64,000 nt of DNA, from NCBI RefSeq assembly GCF_002288635.1, contig NZ_NRSW01000001.1, positions 2,280,802 to 2,344,801 of the forward strand. The letters run 5' to 3'. A program made the translations under genes and the position numbers. Each line of letters begins with the position of its first letter. Within the stretch, counting starts at the first letter, position 1. The stretch comes from Mucilaginibacter sp. MD40 (GTDB taxonomy: Bacteria > Bacteroidota > Bacteroidia > Sphingobacteriales > Sphingobacteriaceae). The notes beneath the pieces are model-generated. The model was not told the DNA's origin, did not search any database, and was given only the letters and a program-made list of their open reading frames with translations. This document shows positions 54,891 to 62,579 of this stretch, piece by piece.

Positions 54891-55826
54891 TTAACTTTCT
54901 TTAAATGGTGCTGTAGGAATAATATTCGCAGCAATCTCAAATGCTCTTTTGGGCTGAATTGATTGATCCGGGTAAGCATCTAATACTAAAGATGGCAGCA
55001 AACGTTGAACAATATCAGAAAAAGTATAGCCATATTTTCTGTCGTCTGAAGGCCCCGTTAAGGTGACCATGCGTTGAATGTCGTGATCTTTAAAACCCAA
55101 CTCTCGCAATGGCCCGGATAATACACCATATCTGCTTTCGTCGGACGGTCTTTTGAAATAAACAATTTCCGCTGCACGACGGCGAATTGCAGGATCAAGT
55201 GAATTTGGACGATTAGTGCACATTATTACCGCAGCCGGAAATTTCCCATTGCCCAAACTATCAATACCCCTAATAAATGCATTAACCCCCGCTTTGTCTT
55301 CGTGGTGCATTTGGTCATTTTCGCGAGATTGTGCAAGTGCGTCGGCCTCATCTACAAGCAAGATTACTGCACCTCTAGATTTACCCGAATGGTTTTTTAG
55401 CTTTTTGGCCCGTTCAAGTGTATATTCAAATGCAGAGGATACAAGCTGAGTCATCTGTCCAACCCGCCCCTGGCCTCTTGTGGCCAAGCTCAGCGGAAAT
55501 AATTCAACATCAATGTCTTCCTGCCTTGCAACTGCATCCCCTATTGTATATGCCAATTCTGATTTCCCTGAACCAACATCACCAGCCAAAACGATTAATG
55601 GTGGACGCCTGGTAACAAAATTTAAGATTTGGCTGGCATCCGGGTGGTGTTTTTTAGCCCATTTTGCGACACCATCCGGATTGATTAGCAATCCTAAAAT
55701 CTTTTTTAAAGTTTCTTTTGTATCATCTAATCCGACAAGTAAACCATATCGGTCATGCATATCTGGATCAGGAAATACTATAGTTTGCTCAAATAATTCC
55801 GCAAATGTTGGTTTGTTATTTTCCAT
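54891..55826 (-). CDS. TRIP13-like AAA+ ATPase of type III CBASS (Cap6)
   Basis: 311-residue AAA+ remodeller. Walker A GDVGSGKS at 82-89, Walker B VILLVDEAD at 154-162, sensor 1 CTNRP near 203 and arginine fingers RRR near 215. In type III CBASS this protein strips active HORMA from the cyclase and so keeps the system off. Between HORMA and nuclease genes with 2-base gaps on each side, the order is the canonical one. Confidence 0.92.
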   Translation of the reverse strand: MENNKPTFAELFEQTIVFPDPDMHDRYGLLVGLDDTKETLKKILGLLINPDGVAKWAKKHHPDASQILNFVTRRPPLIVLAGDVGSGKSELAYTIGDAVARQEDIDVELFPLSLATRGQGRVGQMTQLVSSAFEYTLERAKKLKNHSGKSRGAVILLVDEADALAQSRENDQMHHEDKAGVNAFIRGIDSLGNGKFPAAVIMCTNRPNSLDPAIRRRAAEIVYFKRPSDESRYGVLSGPLRELGFKDHDIQRMVTLTGPSDDRKYGYTFSDIVQRLLPSLVLDAYPDQSIQPKRAFEIAANIIPTAPFKES

Positions 55827-55828
55827 TA

Positions 55829-56338
55829 TTAACTTTTTAAAGATGAGCGGTTTAGCGATTTGCCTCCTGATGAATAGCTCTTATCTGAACTTAAATACCC
55901 ATTAAATCCCGGCTGGGGCGCTCCTGTTCTAACAAATGGTAATGAGTTATGAAAGGAATTTTTATCAGCCTCAGATAAAAAGTGATAAGCCCATGTATAG
56001 GTCATATAAGAACTGAAATATGCGCCATTAACATTGGCATTAGGGCTTATTCTTCCAGGATCATCGTCATTAGCATAAGCATCGGCAAGATCTTGTGCGG
56101 TATATTTTAATGTAGGTTCCGTCCAAGTTCCATTTATCTTAAATCCGTAGGTGACTTCTTGAAGATATCCCTTCTTTAAAAATTCTATTAATTCTGATTC
56201 ATAATCAGCAATTTCAGTATCTGACGGTGAATTATAAAAGCGCTGTATGCGTTTTAAATCTGCGGCAACCTTTGATGCCAGGTATTTGGCATGTGTTACA
56301 GTAAATGTAGAGGTGCCTGTATTAGTATATGAACTCAT
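55829..56338 (-). CDS. Bacterial HORMA-domain protein of type III CBASS (Cap7)
   Basis: 169-residue HORMA1-type protein. Family-typical stretches are TFTVTHAKYLASKVAADLKR, RFYNSPSD, YGFKINGTWTEPTLKYTA and NDDDPGRI. In studied systems it binds a phage-derived closure peptide, changes conformation and activates the cyclase; the TRIP13 ATPase reverses this. The C-terminal serine-rich tail (about 145-169) may be flexible and serve as the safety-belt region or ATPase handle. It sits 5 bases after the cyclase gene. Confidence 0.88.
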   Translation of the reverse strand: MSSYTNTGTSTFTVTHAKYLASKVAADLKRIQRFYNSPSDTEIADYESELIEFLKKGYLQEVTYGFKINGTWTEPTLKYTAQDLADAYANDDDPGRISPNANVNGAYFSSYMTYTWAYHFLSEADKNSFHNSLPFVRTGAPQPGFNGYLSSDKSYSSGGKSLNRSSLKS

Positions 56339-56343
56339 AATAA

Positions 56344-57309
56344 TTAAACTTGAAATGATGGGCCAAATATTTTTTGCCAGTAGTAAACAGTTTTTTCTTT
56401 TGTAGTTGCAGATAACGCTGCATCGATGGCATCCCCCGCATCGAGTGCCGCATCTATAATGGCATTTGCCTGGTTAGTTGTGTACAACTTAGAAGCGTTA
56501 TTTTTAGGATTTACAGGATCTATAATTCGTACACGCTCACCGAATGAAGGTATTTCTGACGCTCTATAGTAATCACTGAATGAAATAATTTCTTTCAGGT
56601 CACTTTTAGCAAGATAGGTAAAGAAACTTTGCATAGCTTCGGGATAATCAGAGAAATTAAGACCATCGTCCAAAAGCTTTGACATAATTAATTCAACCAT
56701 AAAGGATTTAAATTTAAAGTCGCTGTTTTCGGCTTTTATATTTCTTACCCAATATTTTGCTAAACGAATCACTTGCGAAAAGTGATCTTTTTGCTTCGCC
56801 TTTCGTGTTCTTATAAATTCAAGGTGTCGGGGTATGCAGGTCTCCAGCAGAGAACCATCATCCTGACTCACTACACAACCATACCAGTTTACGTCTCCAT
56901 AATAAAGTATTGGAACGACATCTACATCTAAGCCTGAGCCTCTGAAAGAAATCGTTACAGAATAGGTTTTCGGTTGCACTTGTTCAGGAGCCATATTAGG
57001 AAATGCCTTGCGTAATTTATCAGCAAGATATTCCAATAGCGCCTTTATATCATGGGGTGCATCTGATCCACTTATATAACATGCCATATCAATATCATTA
57101 AGCGTTCGCAAAGCTGTTCCTTTAGCCAGGCTACCTGAAAGGAGAATTTTTCTAAGTTTAAAATCAGGATGGTCATCTACATACTCAGTAACTTTTTCGC
57201 GAACCCGTGCGGCTTGTGCCCTATATGTATCTGCTTTATCTTTCGGCAGGTTTACGCGATCTTTTGCAAACTGTGCGATATCATCGTGAGATACGTGTAT
57301 TCTTCCCAT
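56344..57309 (-). CDS. CBASS oligonucleotide cyclase (CD-NTase)
   Basis: 321-residue nucleotidyltransferase that makes a cyclic nucleotide alarm. The pol-beta-like active site is G59-S60 in LLSGSLAKGT, D72 and D74 in NDIDM, and a third acidic residue at D128/D130 (GLDVDVVP). A C-terminal helical domain completes the OAS-like fold. With HORMA, TRIP13 and NucC partners it should be of the CdnC group making cyclic tri-adenylate; the product is inferred from the effector. First gene of the operon, reading away from the AAA/RloB pair. Confidence 0.92.
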   Translation of the reverse strand: MGRIHVSHDDIAQFAKDRVNLPKDKADTYRAQAARVREKVTEYVDDHPDFKLRKILLSGSLAKGTALRTLNDIDMACYISGSDAPHDIKALLEYLADKLRKAFPNMAPEQVQPKTYSVTISFRGSGLDVDVVPILYYGDVNWYGCVVSQDDGSLLETCIPRHLEFIRTRKAKQKDHFSQVIRLAKYWVRNIKAENSDFKFKSFMVELIMSKLLDDGLNFSDYPEAMQSFFTYLAKSDLKEIISFSDYYRASEIPSFGERVRIIDPVNPKNNASKLYTTNQANAIIDAALDAGDAIDAALSATTKEKTVYYWQKIFGPSFQV

Positions 57310-57348
57310 AATTCTCTGTTTTTAACTTTTGTCAAAAAATAATTTAGA

Positions 57349-57391
57349 CAAATATAATAAAAAAACAACAGGTTACGACGAAAGTTTCGTC
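57349..57391 (-). promoter_or_regulatory. CBASS promoter region with operator-like palindrome
   Basis: On the minus strand TATATTTG (57356-57349) fits the -7 box, 39 bases before the cyclase ATG. The -33 position lacks TTG and instead falls at the edge of a perfect 15-base palindrome, GACGAAAGTTTCGTC at 57377-57391. A repressor or activator bound there could control CBASS and the divergent AAA/RloB operon together. Confidence 0.5.
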
Positions 57392-57476
57392 ATATATTGC
57401 ACTTTTTCAACATTTTTATTATTTTATTATAATGTTTATTCGGGTTTTTCGTTATAATTACATCAAATTCGACCCC

Positions 57477-58811
57477 ATGCTCATAAGATTCACTGTTGAA
57501 AACTTTCTATCATTTAACCAGGAAACAGAATTTAATATGCTAACAGGAGAGGTTAGGCGTCTTCCTAATCATGTTTTTTCGTTTTCAAAAGTTGACCTTT
57601 TAAAAAGTGCTGTCATTTATGGCGCTAACGGTGCAGGAAAATCCAATCTGGTAACTGCAATAAACGTCTTGAGGCATATCATTTTAGATAAAACGGTAAA
57701 TTATATTCCTGAAGATTCTTACTTCCGACTTGATCAGAACGAAGACAAACCAACAACTTTTGAAATAGAATTTCTATCTGGTAAAAATGGATATGCCTAC
57801 GGAATATCCGTATATAAAAGCGCAATTGTAGAAGAATGGATGTTTAAACTGAACTTTGGAAAGAAACCGGATGACATCATTTTTGAGAGAAAGTTAAAAA
57901 AGGGCGGTCAAGAAAGCCTAAAAATGGGTGATAAATACTCTAAAACCCCGGAAGATAAAATTCTTATTAAAGTTTACGAAGATATTTTAGAGGCTGATAA
58001 ACCATTTCTTACTACTGTAAAAGAGAAAAAGTTCAAAGAAATTCAGGATGCACGGCATTGGCTGGAAACGGGAATGTTCATTATTTTTCCGCGAATGCAC
58101 TTTTCGGGGCTTGTAAACAACTTCCTAAACGATGACAGATTCAAATCTTTCACTAACGAATTGATTTGCAATTTGGAAACAGGAATTAAGGAAATTGATG
58201 TACAAACAATAGATTTTGATTTGTATTTCGGCGAGGATAATTCTGCCGAAAAAGATCGGGTACTTAAGAAAATCAGAGGTGGCGAATCGGAAAGTGTTGG
58301 AGATTTCAAAAATGCCCTGGCCATGATTGAAGGAGGAAAGCCGGTAGTAAAAAAACCTGTCTCCTACCATGCCGATCCTAATGGCAAAAAGGTAAAATTT
58401 GAACTTTACGAAGAATCTGATGGTACGTTAAGGTTGATTGATTTTATTCCATTATTATTTTTGATAAAGAATTATCAGGTAACCGTTATCATTGACGAGA
58501 TTGATCAGAGTATCCACCCATCGTTATTGAAAGAATTTGTAACTAAAATTCAGAATGACTCAGAAAGATTTGGCCAATTGATATTCACAACCCATGAATC
58601 AAATTTATTGGATTTGGATTTGTTTAGACAGGATGAAATTTGGTTTGCCGAAAAAAGCAAAGGATGCTCATCACAATTTTATGTGCTCAGTGATTATGAT
58701 GTGAGAACAGATTTTGACATCAGAAAGGGATATTTATCTGGAAGATTTGGCGCAATCCCATTTTTAGGAAACTTAAAGGATCTAAAGTGGGGGCAATATG
58801 TCGAGGAATAA
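57477..58811 (+). CDS. AAA15-type ATPase of an AAA/RloB (AbiL-like) defence pair
   Basis: About 444-residue SMC/OLD-like ATPase. Starts MLIRFTVENFLSF, with Walker A GANGAGKSN near residue 51, a coiled or inserted central region, Walker B VIIDEIDQSIHP near 338 and the H-loop FTTHESNLLD. Such ATPases act as sensor and motor in abortive-infection pairs. It overlaps the RloB gene by 14 bases. The upstream ATG at 57432 would add 15 residues not typical of the family. Divergent from the CBASS operon. Confidence 0.85.
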   Translation: MLIRFTVENFLSFNQETEFNMLTGEVRRLPNHVFSFSKVDLLKSAVIYGANGAGKSNLVTAINVLRHIILDKTVNYIPEDSYFRLDQNEDKPTTFEIEFLSGKNGYAYGISVYKSAIVEEWMFKLNFGKKPDDIIFERKLKKGGQESLKMGDKYSKTPEDKILIKVYEDILEADKPFLTTVKEKKFKEIQDARHWLETGMFIIFPRMHFSGLVNNFLNDDRFKSFTNELICNLETGIKEIDVQTIDFDLYFGEDNSAEKDRVLKKIRGGESESVGDFKNALAMIEGGKPVVKKPVSYHADPNGKKVKFELYEESDGTLRLIDFIPLLFLIKNYQVTVIIDEIDQSIHPSLLKEFVTKIQNDSERFGQLIFTTHESNLLDLDLFRQDEIWFAEKSKGCSSQFYVLSDYDVRTDFDIRKGYLSGRFGAIPFLGNLKDLKWGQYVEE

Positions 58812-59400
58812 AAACCGCGAATACAAAAAGGGAAAACCTCATAGGGATTTCCGAAAATTTATTATTGTTGCTGAAGGTGAAAGAGAAGATGATTACTTTC
58901 ATTTCTTTAAAAAACTATCATTAAGAATCGATATTAGGATAGTTAGCCGAGAGGGCGGTAGATCGGCAGCTAAGTATTTTTTGGAAAGGCTTGCCCTATA
59001 TGATAACCAACATGGTATAGAGAAAGAGGATTTTGTTTGGTTCGTACTAGATGTTGATCGATGGCCTAAAGCCGAAATTCATAATTTGTATGACGCCTGT
59101 GAAAATTCCAAAAACTATCATATTGGAATGAGTAATCCAAGTTTTGAAGTTTGGTTATGTTATCATTTTATTAAAACCATACCGGCAGATTTAAATAGTG
59201 CCAAAAAATTAAAAGCCCATTTACCGGAAATCGTTAAAGGTGGATATAATCGCGACCTCTTTGCTTCTCAAATCCAGACAGCGACGAAGCATTCAGAAGA
59301 AGCAGACTCTAATAAAGAAAATTATTTCCCTGAGTCAGGTGTAACGAAGCTTTACAAGTTAGCATCTCAATTACTATACTTTTTGGGAAACAATTGGTAA
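58798..59400 (+). CDS. RloB family protein (AbiLii-like effector)
   Basis: 200-residue RloB-domain protein with a TOPRIM-like arrangement of acidic residues: IIVAEGEREDDYF, then VLDVDRWP, then NPSFEVWLCYHF. This set suggests a metal-dependent nuclease. RloB proteins were first noted in restriction loci, and as I recall the AbiL system pairs such a protein with an AAA ATPase like the one upstream. The two genes overlap and form one operon. What triggers it is unknown. Confidence 0.82.
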   Translation: MSRNKNREYKKGKPHRDFRKFIIVAEGEREDDYFHFFKKLSLRIDIRIVSREGGRSAAKYFLERLALYDNQHGIEKEDFVWFVLDVDRWPKAEIHNLYDACENSKNYHIGMSNPSFEVWLCYHFIKTIPADLNSAKKLKAHLPEIVKGGYNRDLFASQIQTATKHSEEADSNKENYFPESGVTKLYKLASQLLYFLGNNW

Positions 59401-59525
59401 CAACAATGAAATTAATTGCGATACGATTATATCGTAAATCACATATAACGATTCTGTTATCAGTTTATTCACTATACGTGAACAAAAAATAAAGTTTTTT
59501 CTTACTATATACTATGATTTAAACG

Positions 59526-60287
59526 ATGCCTAACAAGTACTTTAAACCCCATAAGCCTTATGATCGTAACCCTCACAAATATGATATTGGTGTATTTGTT
59601 GGATTGAAGAAAGGTTACGAGGACAATCTATTTATAAAGAAACTATTTACACTACCAGAACTCGAATACGCCCCATATTATCTCTACCACCTGACTTACT
59701 TTTTAAGCAAAGAGCCGAATGGTGAGCAGGAGTTTTTTTCTTTTGTATGGCAGATCGTTTTACGCCGCATTAAGTTCATAGAAACCAAAGACCCTTTTAA
59801 TTCAAGCCATGCGCTGGACATGGACATATTGGATAAGCTAATTAGCTTTCAAAAGTATCTACGTTCCATCGACCAGTGGAACACGCAAAAAACCTTACCG
59901 GAGATTATTGCCGAGCAGCAGGACGAGATCAGGAAGCAGCAGAACGAGATAGTAGCACTTAAAGATGACCTGAAAGCGACGAGAAAGTTAGACACGCAGG
60001 AGTATATCAATATTGCGGATGGTTACTTGTTAAGCTTTTTGGATATATGCCTGCAAATGCAGGAAGCTATGTTACCTGATGACGGTAAAGAATTGGTGTT
60101 TTCCCAAACGCAGATCGTATGGTGCAAGATGATCGCCAAGTATTTTAAAGAGGGTAATAACGAGATCAGTTTAGAAACCATACGCCGATATTTCCCTGCC
60201 GATAAGAATAATCCCGGCTCAAAATACGCCAAAATCCCATCAGAGTTAAAACTGTTTCAGCTTAAACCTGCCCGTAAGCGGAGTTGA
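59526..60287 (+). CDS. Mobile-element protein of unknown function with central coiled coil
   Basis: 253 residues, no signal or membrane segment. The first 115 residues are compact and aromatic-rich. Residues about 120-155 are a Q/E/K-rich heptad stretch (EIIAEQQDEIRKQQNEIVAL) that should form a coiled coil. The last 90 residues are helical and basic at the end (KPARKRS), loosely like the C-terminal part of RteC-type regulators, a similarity I would not rely on. It lies between the defence genes and the small HTH genes, and may be a structural or regulatory protein of the element. Confidence 0.6.
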   Translation: MPNKYFKPHKPYDRNPHKYDIGVFVGLKKGYEDNLFIKKLFTLPELEYAPYYLYHLTYFLSKEPNGEQEFFSFVWQIVLRRIKFIETKDPFNSSHALDMDILDKLISFQKYLRSIDQWNTQKTLPEIIAEQQDEIRKQQNEIVALKDDLKATRKLDTQEYINIADGYLLSFLDICLQMQEAMLPDDGKELVFSQTQIVWCKMIAKYFKEGNNEISLETIRRYFPADKNNPGSKYAKIPSELKLFQLKPARKRS

Positions 60288-60451
60288 AAACCGTTCAAAC
60301 TTAGCCGTACTTCTTTTCTCTTTTTAAAGGCAGCAATAGCCTGAATTTCAGAATCTTATAAGCTTGTCTTAGCTTAATATAAACGCCGTCAATTTAACCA
60401 CGCAGTTCCGCGTGGTCACGCCCGCGACACCTTTTTGTTTTCATTTGCTTC

Positions 60452-60718
60452 ATGGAGATCATCAACCAGGAAGCCCTAAGCCGGTGTGTCAGGGATGCAG
60501 TCAGGGCAGAATTACAAGAACATTTTAAGGCAAGCGAAGCCTTGCCACAGGACGAACGGCTATTGTCCAAAAAGGAACTGTCCGAGGAATTGGGCGTGTC
60601 ATTGGTCACGCTTACGGACTGGATGAAAAAAGGCTTACCGTTTTTGCGGCTGCATAAACGGGTGTATTTCAAAAAGAGCGAAGTGCTCAAAATCATGCAA
60701 CAAAAAATTAAAGAGTAA
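60452..60718 (+). CDS. Small helix-turn-helix (excisionase-like) protein
   Basis: 88 residues. A charged N-terminal helix is followed by a MerR/excisionase-type winged helix: LLSKKELSEELGVSLVTLTD, then KKGLPFLRLHKRVYFKKSEV. Proteins of this type in Bacteroidota elements act as excision or transfer regulators. The upstream gap (60288-60451) holds a 7-bp inverted repeat ACCACGC/GCGTGGT at 60397-60416 that could be its operator. The next HTH gene follows after 12 bases. Confidence 0.8.
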   Translation: MEIINQEALSRCVRDAVRAELQEHFKASEALPQDERLLSKKELSEELGVSLVTLTDWMKKGLPFLRLHKRVYFKKSEVLKIMQQKIKE

Positions 60719-60730
60719 CAGGAGGGCAAA

Positions 60731-60991
60731 ATGAACATCGAGTTTATCACAAAAGAGGATTTAAAAAAGTTAGAGAACTTATTATACGAGATCAAGGGAC
60801 TTTTAAAACCCGGTCAAGGTCAGAGTAAGCAGTGGCTTAAAAGTTACGAAGTCAGGAAGCTGCTTAATATCTCACCCGGCACCTTGCAGAATTTAAGAGT
60901 TAACGGAACGCTCCGATATACCAAGATCGGCGGCTTGCTTTACTACAAGCGTGAAGATATTGAAACCCTTTTAGAGGGTAACGGGAAGTAA
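60731..60991 (+). CDS. Small helix-turn-helix (excisionase-like) protein
   Basis: 86 residues. Helical N-terminus, then a winged helix: WLKSYEVRKLLNISPGTLQN followed by LRYTKIGGLLYYKREDIETLL. It is a tandem relative of the preceding gene, with different sequence and the same fold. The AGGAGG-like sequence 8 bases before its ATG is one of the few Shine-Dalgarno sites in the window. It ends just where the palindromic candidate oriT begins. Confidence 0.8.
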   Translation: MNIEFITKEDLKKLENLLYEIKGLLKPGQGQSKQWLKSYEVRKLLNISPGTLQNLRVNGTLRYTKIGGLLYYKREDIETLLEGNGK

Positions 60992-61183
60992 GGCTTCGTG
61001 TACGAAGCCCAAAGCGAAGCTTTGGTAAAAGGGCGGCGCAGCATACCGCTTGCGGTATAGCTGTGTATCTGGATAGACCGGCCGGAGGCCGTTAACTAAA
61101 TCCATTTGCCGATAAGAAGCAAGTTTGTGTTTTCGGTACCCGAAAACTCCGCCCATGCCTTCGGCAGGACGGCAAACTTGCTT
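60992..61183. other. Candidate oriT: cluster of palindromes upstream of mobC
   Basis: Five perfect hairpins follow one another: GGCTTCG/CGAAGCC (60992-61009), CAAAGC/GCTTTG (61010-61024), ATACCGC/GCGGTAT (61043-61058), CGGCC/GGCCG (61079-61091) and GTTTTCGG/CCGAAAAC (61129-61147). The last one is enclosed by a 10-bp inverted repeat AAGCAAGTTT (61117-61126) / AAACTTGCTT (61174-61183). Position directly before mobC and relaxase is where origins of transfer usually lie. No protein-coding frame covers it convincingly. The nick site cannot be assigned. Confidence 0.5.
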
Positions 61184-61237
61184 TTTGCTCCCGATGGTCG
61201 CAAAAAGGGGAAAAGGATTTAAGGATAATATAAGTGT

Positions 61238-61621
61238 ATGGAAACCACAGTAAAGACCGTAACAAAAACGACAAAGCCGAAGCATAAAGGCGGCAGGCCG
61301 AAAACCAGCATTAAGCGTGAATCACACGCTAAAATCCGCCTGACCGCTACCGAACGATTGGTTTACGACAAGCGGGCAAAAGAAGCAGGTATGAGCCTAA
61401 GCGACTTTGTAAGGGCGGCGGCTAAATCCGCGCGGGTCACCGCCCGTCTATCGGTCGATGATATGAAATTGATGCGGATGCTGGCAGGACTTGCCAACAA
61501 TTTAAACCAGTTGACAAGGCTTGCCCACCGTGACGGATTGCTATCGGTCGCCCGAAAATGTAGTGAGGTTTTAAATGAGATTGACCAGGCATTAAAATAC
61601 TTCAATAACGATGATCGCTAA
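61238..61621 (+). CDS. mobC: MobC-like relaxosome protein
   Basis: 127-residue DNA-binding accessory protein. A basic N-terminus (KPKHKGGRPKTS) is followed by a ribbon-helix-helix region (KIRLTATERLVYDKRAKEAG, LSDFVRAAA) and the MobC signature LANNLNQLTRLAHRDGL. It bends and opens oriT for the relaxase. It overlaps the relaxase gene by 11 bases, so the two proteins are made together. Confidence 0.88.
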   Translation: METTVKTVTKTTKPKHKGGRPKTSIKRESHAKIRLTATERLVYDKRAKEAGMSLSDFVRAAAKSARVTARLSVDDMKLMRMLAGLANNLNQLTRLAHRDGLLSVARKCSEVLNEIDQALKYFNNDDR

Positions 61622-62567
61622 AATACCCAAGCCCGGCAGAAGCTTCGGCGGTGTTGTGGAATACAATGTATTGAGAAAGGATGCGGAGTTGCTTTTTGCC
61701 GATGGCATTAGGACAGATCATGTAAAGCACATGATAGCAGATTTTAATATGCAACGGAAGCTTAATCCCGGATTGGGTCAGGCGGTCGGTCACATTGCTT
61801 TAGGCTTTAGTGCGAATGATAAAGGTAGATTAACCAACGACCTGATGACCGCTATTGCTAAAGACTATCTGCAAAGAATGAAGATTGAGAACACGCAGGT
61901 TTTGATTGTCCGGCATCAGGATAAGGCACACCCACATCTGCACATCGTTTATAACCGGGTTAATAATGACGGTAAGACTATTGCCGATAATTTCCAACAG
62001 TATAAAAGCATTAAGATCACTAAGGCGCTCACTTTGCAACATGGGTTATATATCGCATTGGATAAGAAACAAGTGAAAAGGGAACAGCTCAAAGGTGCCG
62101 ATAAAGTCAAATATGAATTGTACGACAAGATCAAAGCTGCGAGCAAGCAGGTGAACACTATCGGAGAACTAAAGCAGATATTAGCTAAACAAGGTATTAC
62201 AACGCAATACAAGTTAAAAAGCGGTTCGCTGGAGATACAGGGAGTTAGTTTCAGCAAAGGCAAATACACCTTTAAAGGATCTGAAATAGACCGAAGTTTA
62301 AGCTATGGTAACCTCGCCAAACAGTTGCAGGAGCAGGCTAAAGAAAAACAAATAGTTGTTCAGCAGCCATCGTTAGCTCAGCAGTTACGGGAGGTGTTAA
62401 ATAGCGAACGAGGAAAAGAGCAAGGAAGCGATAGGCAAGCATTGAGCGCAGCACTCGATTTATTTGGACACATGCCGGTAATCTCCACTGACCCCGAACC
62501 GCCCCGTAAACGCAGAAAGAAAGGCCAGGGTGAAGATGAAGAACAAAGCAGGGGGATGAAAATTTAA
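61611..62567 (+). CDS. Relaxase / mobilization nuclease
   Basis: 318-residue relaxase (PF03432 type). The N-terminal 180 residues are the nicking domain with a candidate Tyr in VVEYNVL near residue 18 and the metal-binding histidines in HPHLHIVYNRV near 104. The C-terminal part is Q/K-rich and ends in a basic, proline-rich tail (PPRKRRKKG). It nicks oriT and pilots the strand to a recipient. It is shorter than ICE relaxases and typical of mobilizable elements that borrow a transfer apparatus. Confidence 0.9.
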   Translation: MIAKIPKPGRSFGGVVEYNVLRKDAELLFADGIRTDHVKHMIADFNMQRKLNPGLGQAVGHIALGFSANDKGRLTNDLMTAIAKDYLQRMKIENTQVLIVRHQDKAHPHLHIVYNRVNNDGKTIADNFQQYKSIKITKALTLQHGLYIALDKKQVKREQLKGADKVKYELYDKIKAASKQVNTIGELKQILAKQGITTQYKLKSGSLEIQGVSFSKGKYTFKGSEIDRSLSYGNLAKQLQEQAKEKQIVVQQPSLAQQLREVLNSERGKEQGSDRQALSAALDLFGHMPVISTDPEPPRKRRKKGQGEDEEQSRGMKI

Positions 62568-62579
62568 ACAATTAGAATT

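Noticed and set aside
54891-55826. AAA ATPase as an FtsH/ClpX-type protease ATPase or ISL3-like transposition helper.
   Set aside because: No protease domain or zinc finger. The HORMA and cyclase neighbours plus sensor and arginine-finger layout identify TRIP13/Pch2-type.
57477-59400. Reading the AAA ATPase plus second gene as a PARIS (AriA/AriB) or Gabija system.
   Set aside because: The second protein has RloB motifs rather than the DUF4435 TOPRIM of AriB or the UvrD-like helicase of GajB. AAA/RloB (AbiL-like) fits better.
60992-61183. Palindrome cluster as a CRISPR array or rRNA/tRNA fragment.
   Set aside because: The repeats differ from each other, have no constant spacing and no spacers. 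No cas genes and no cloverleaf fold.
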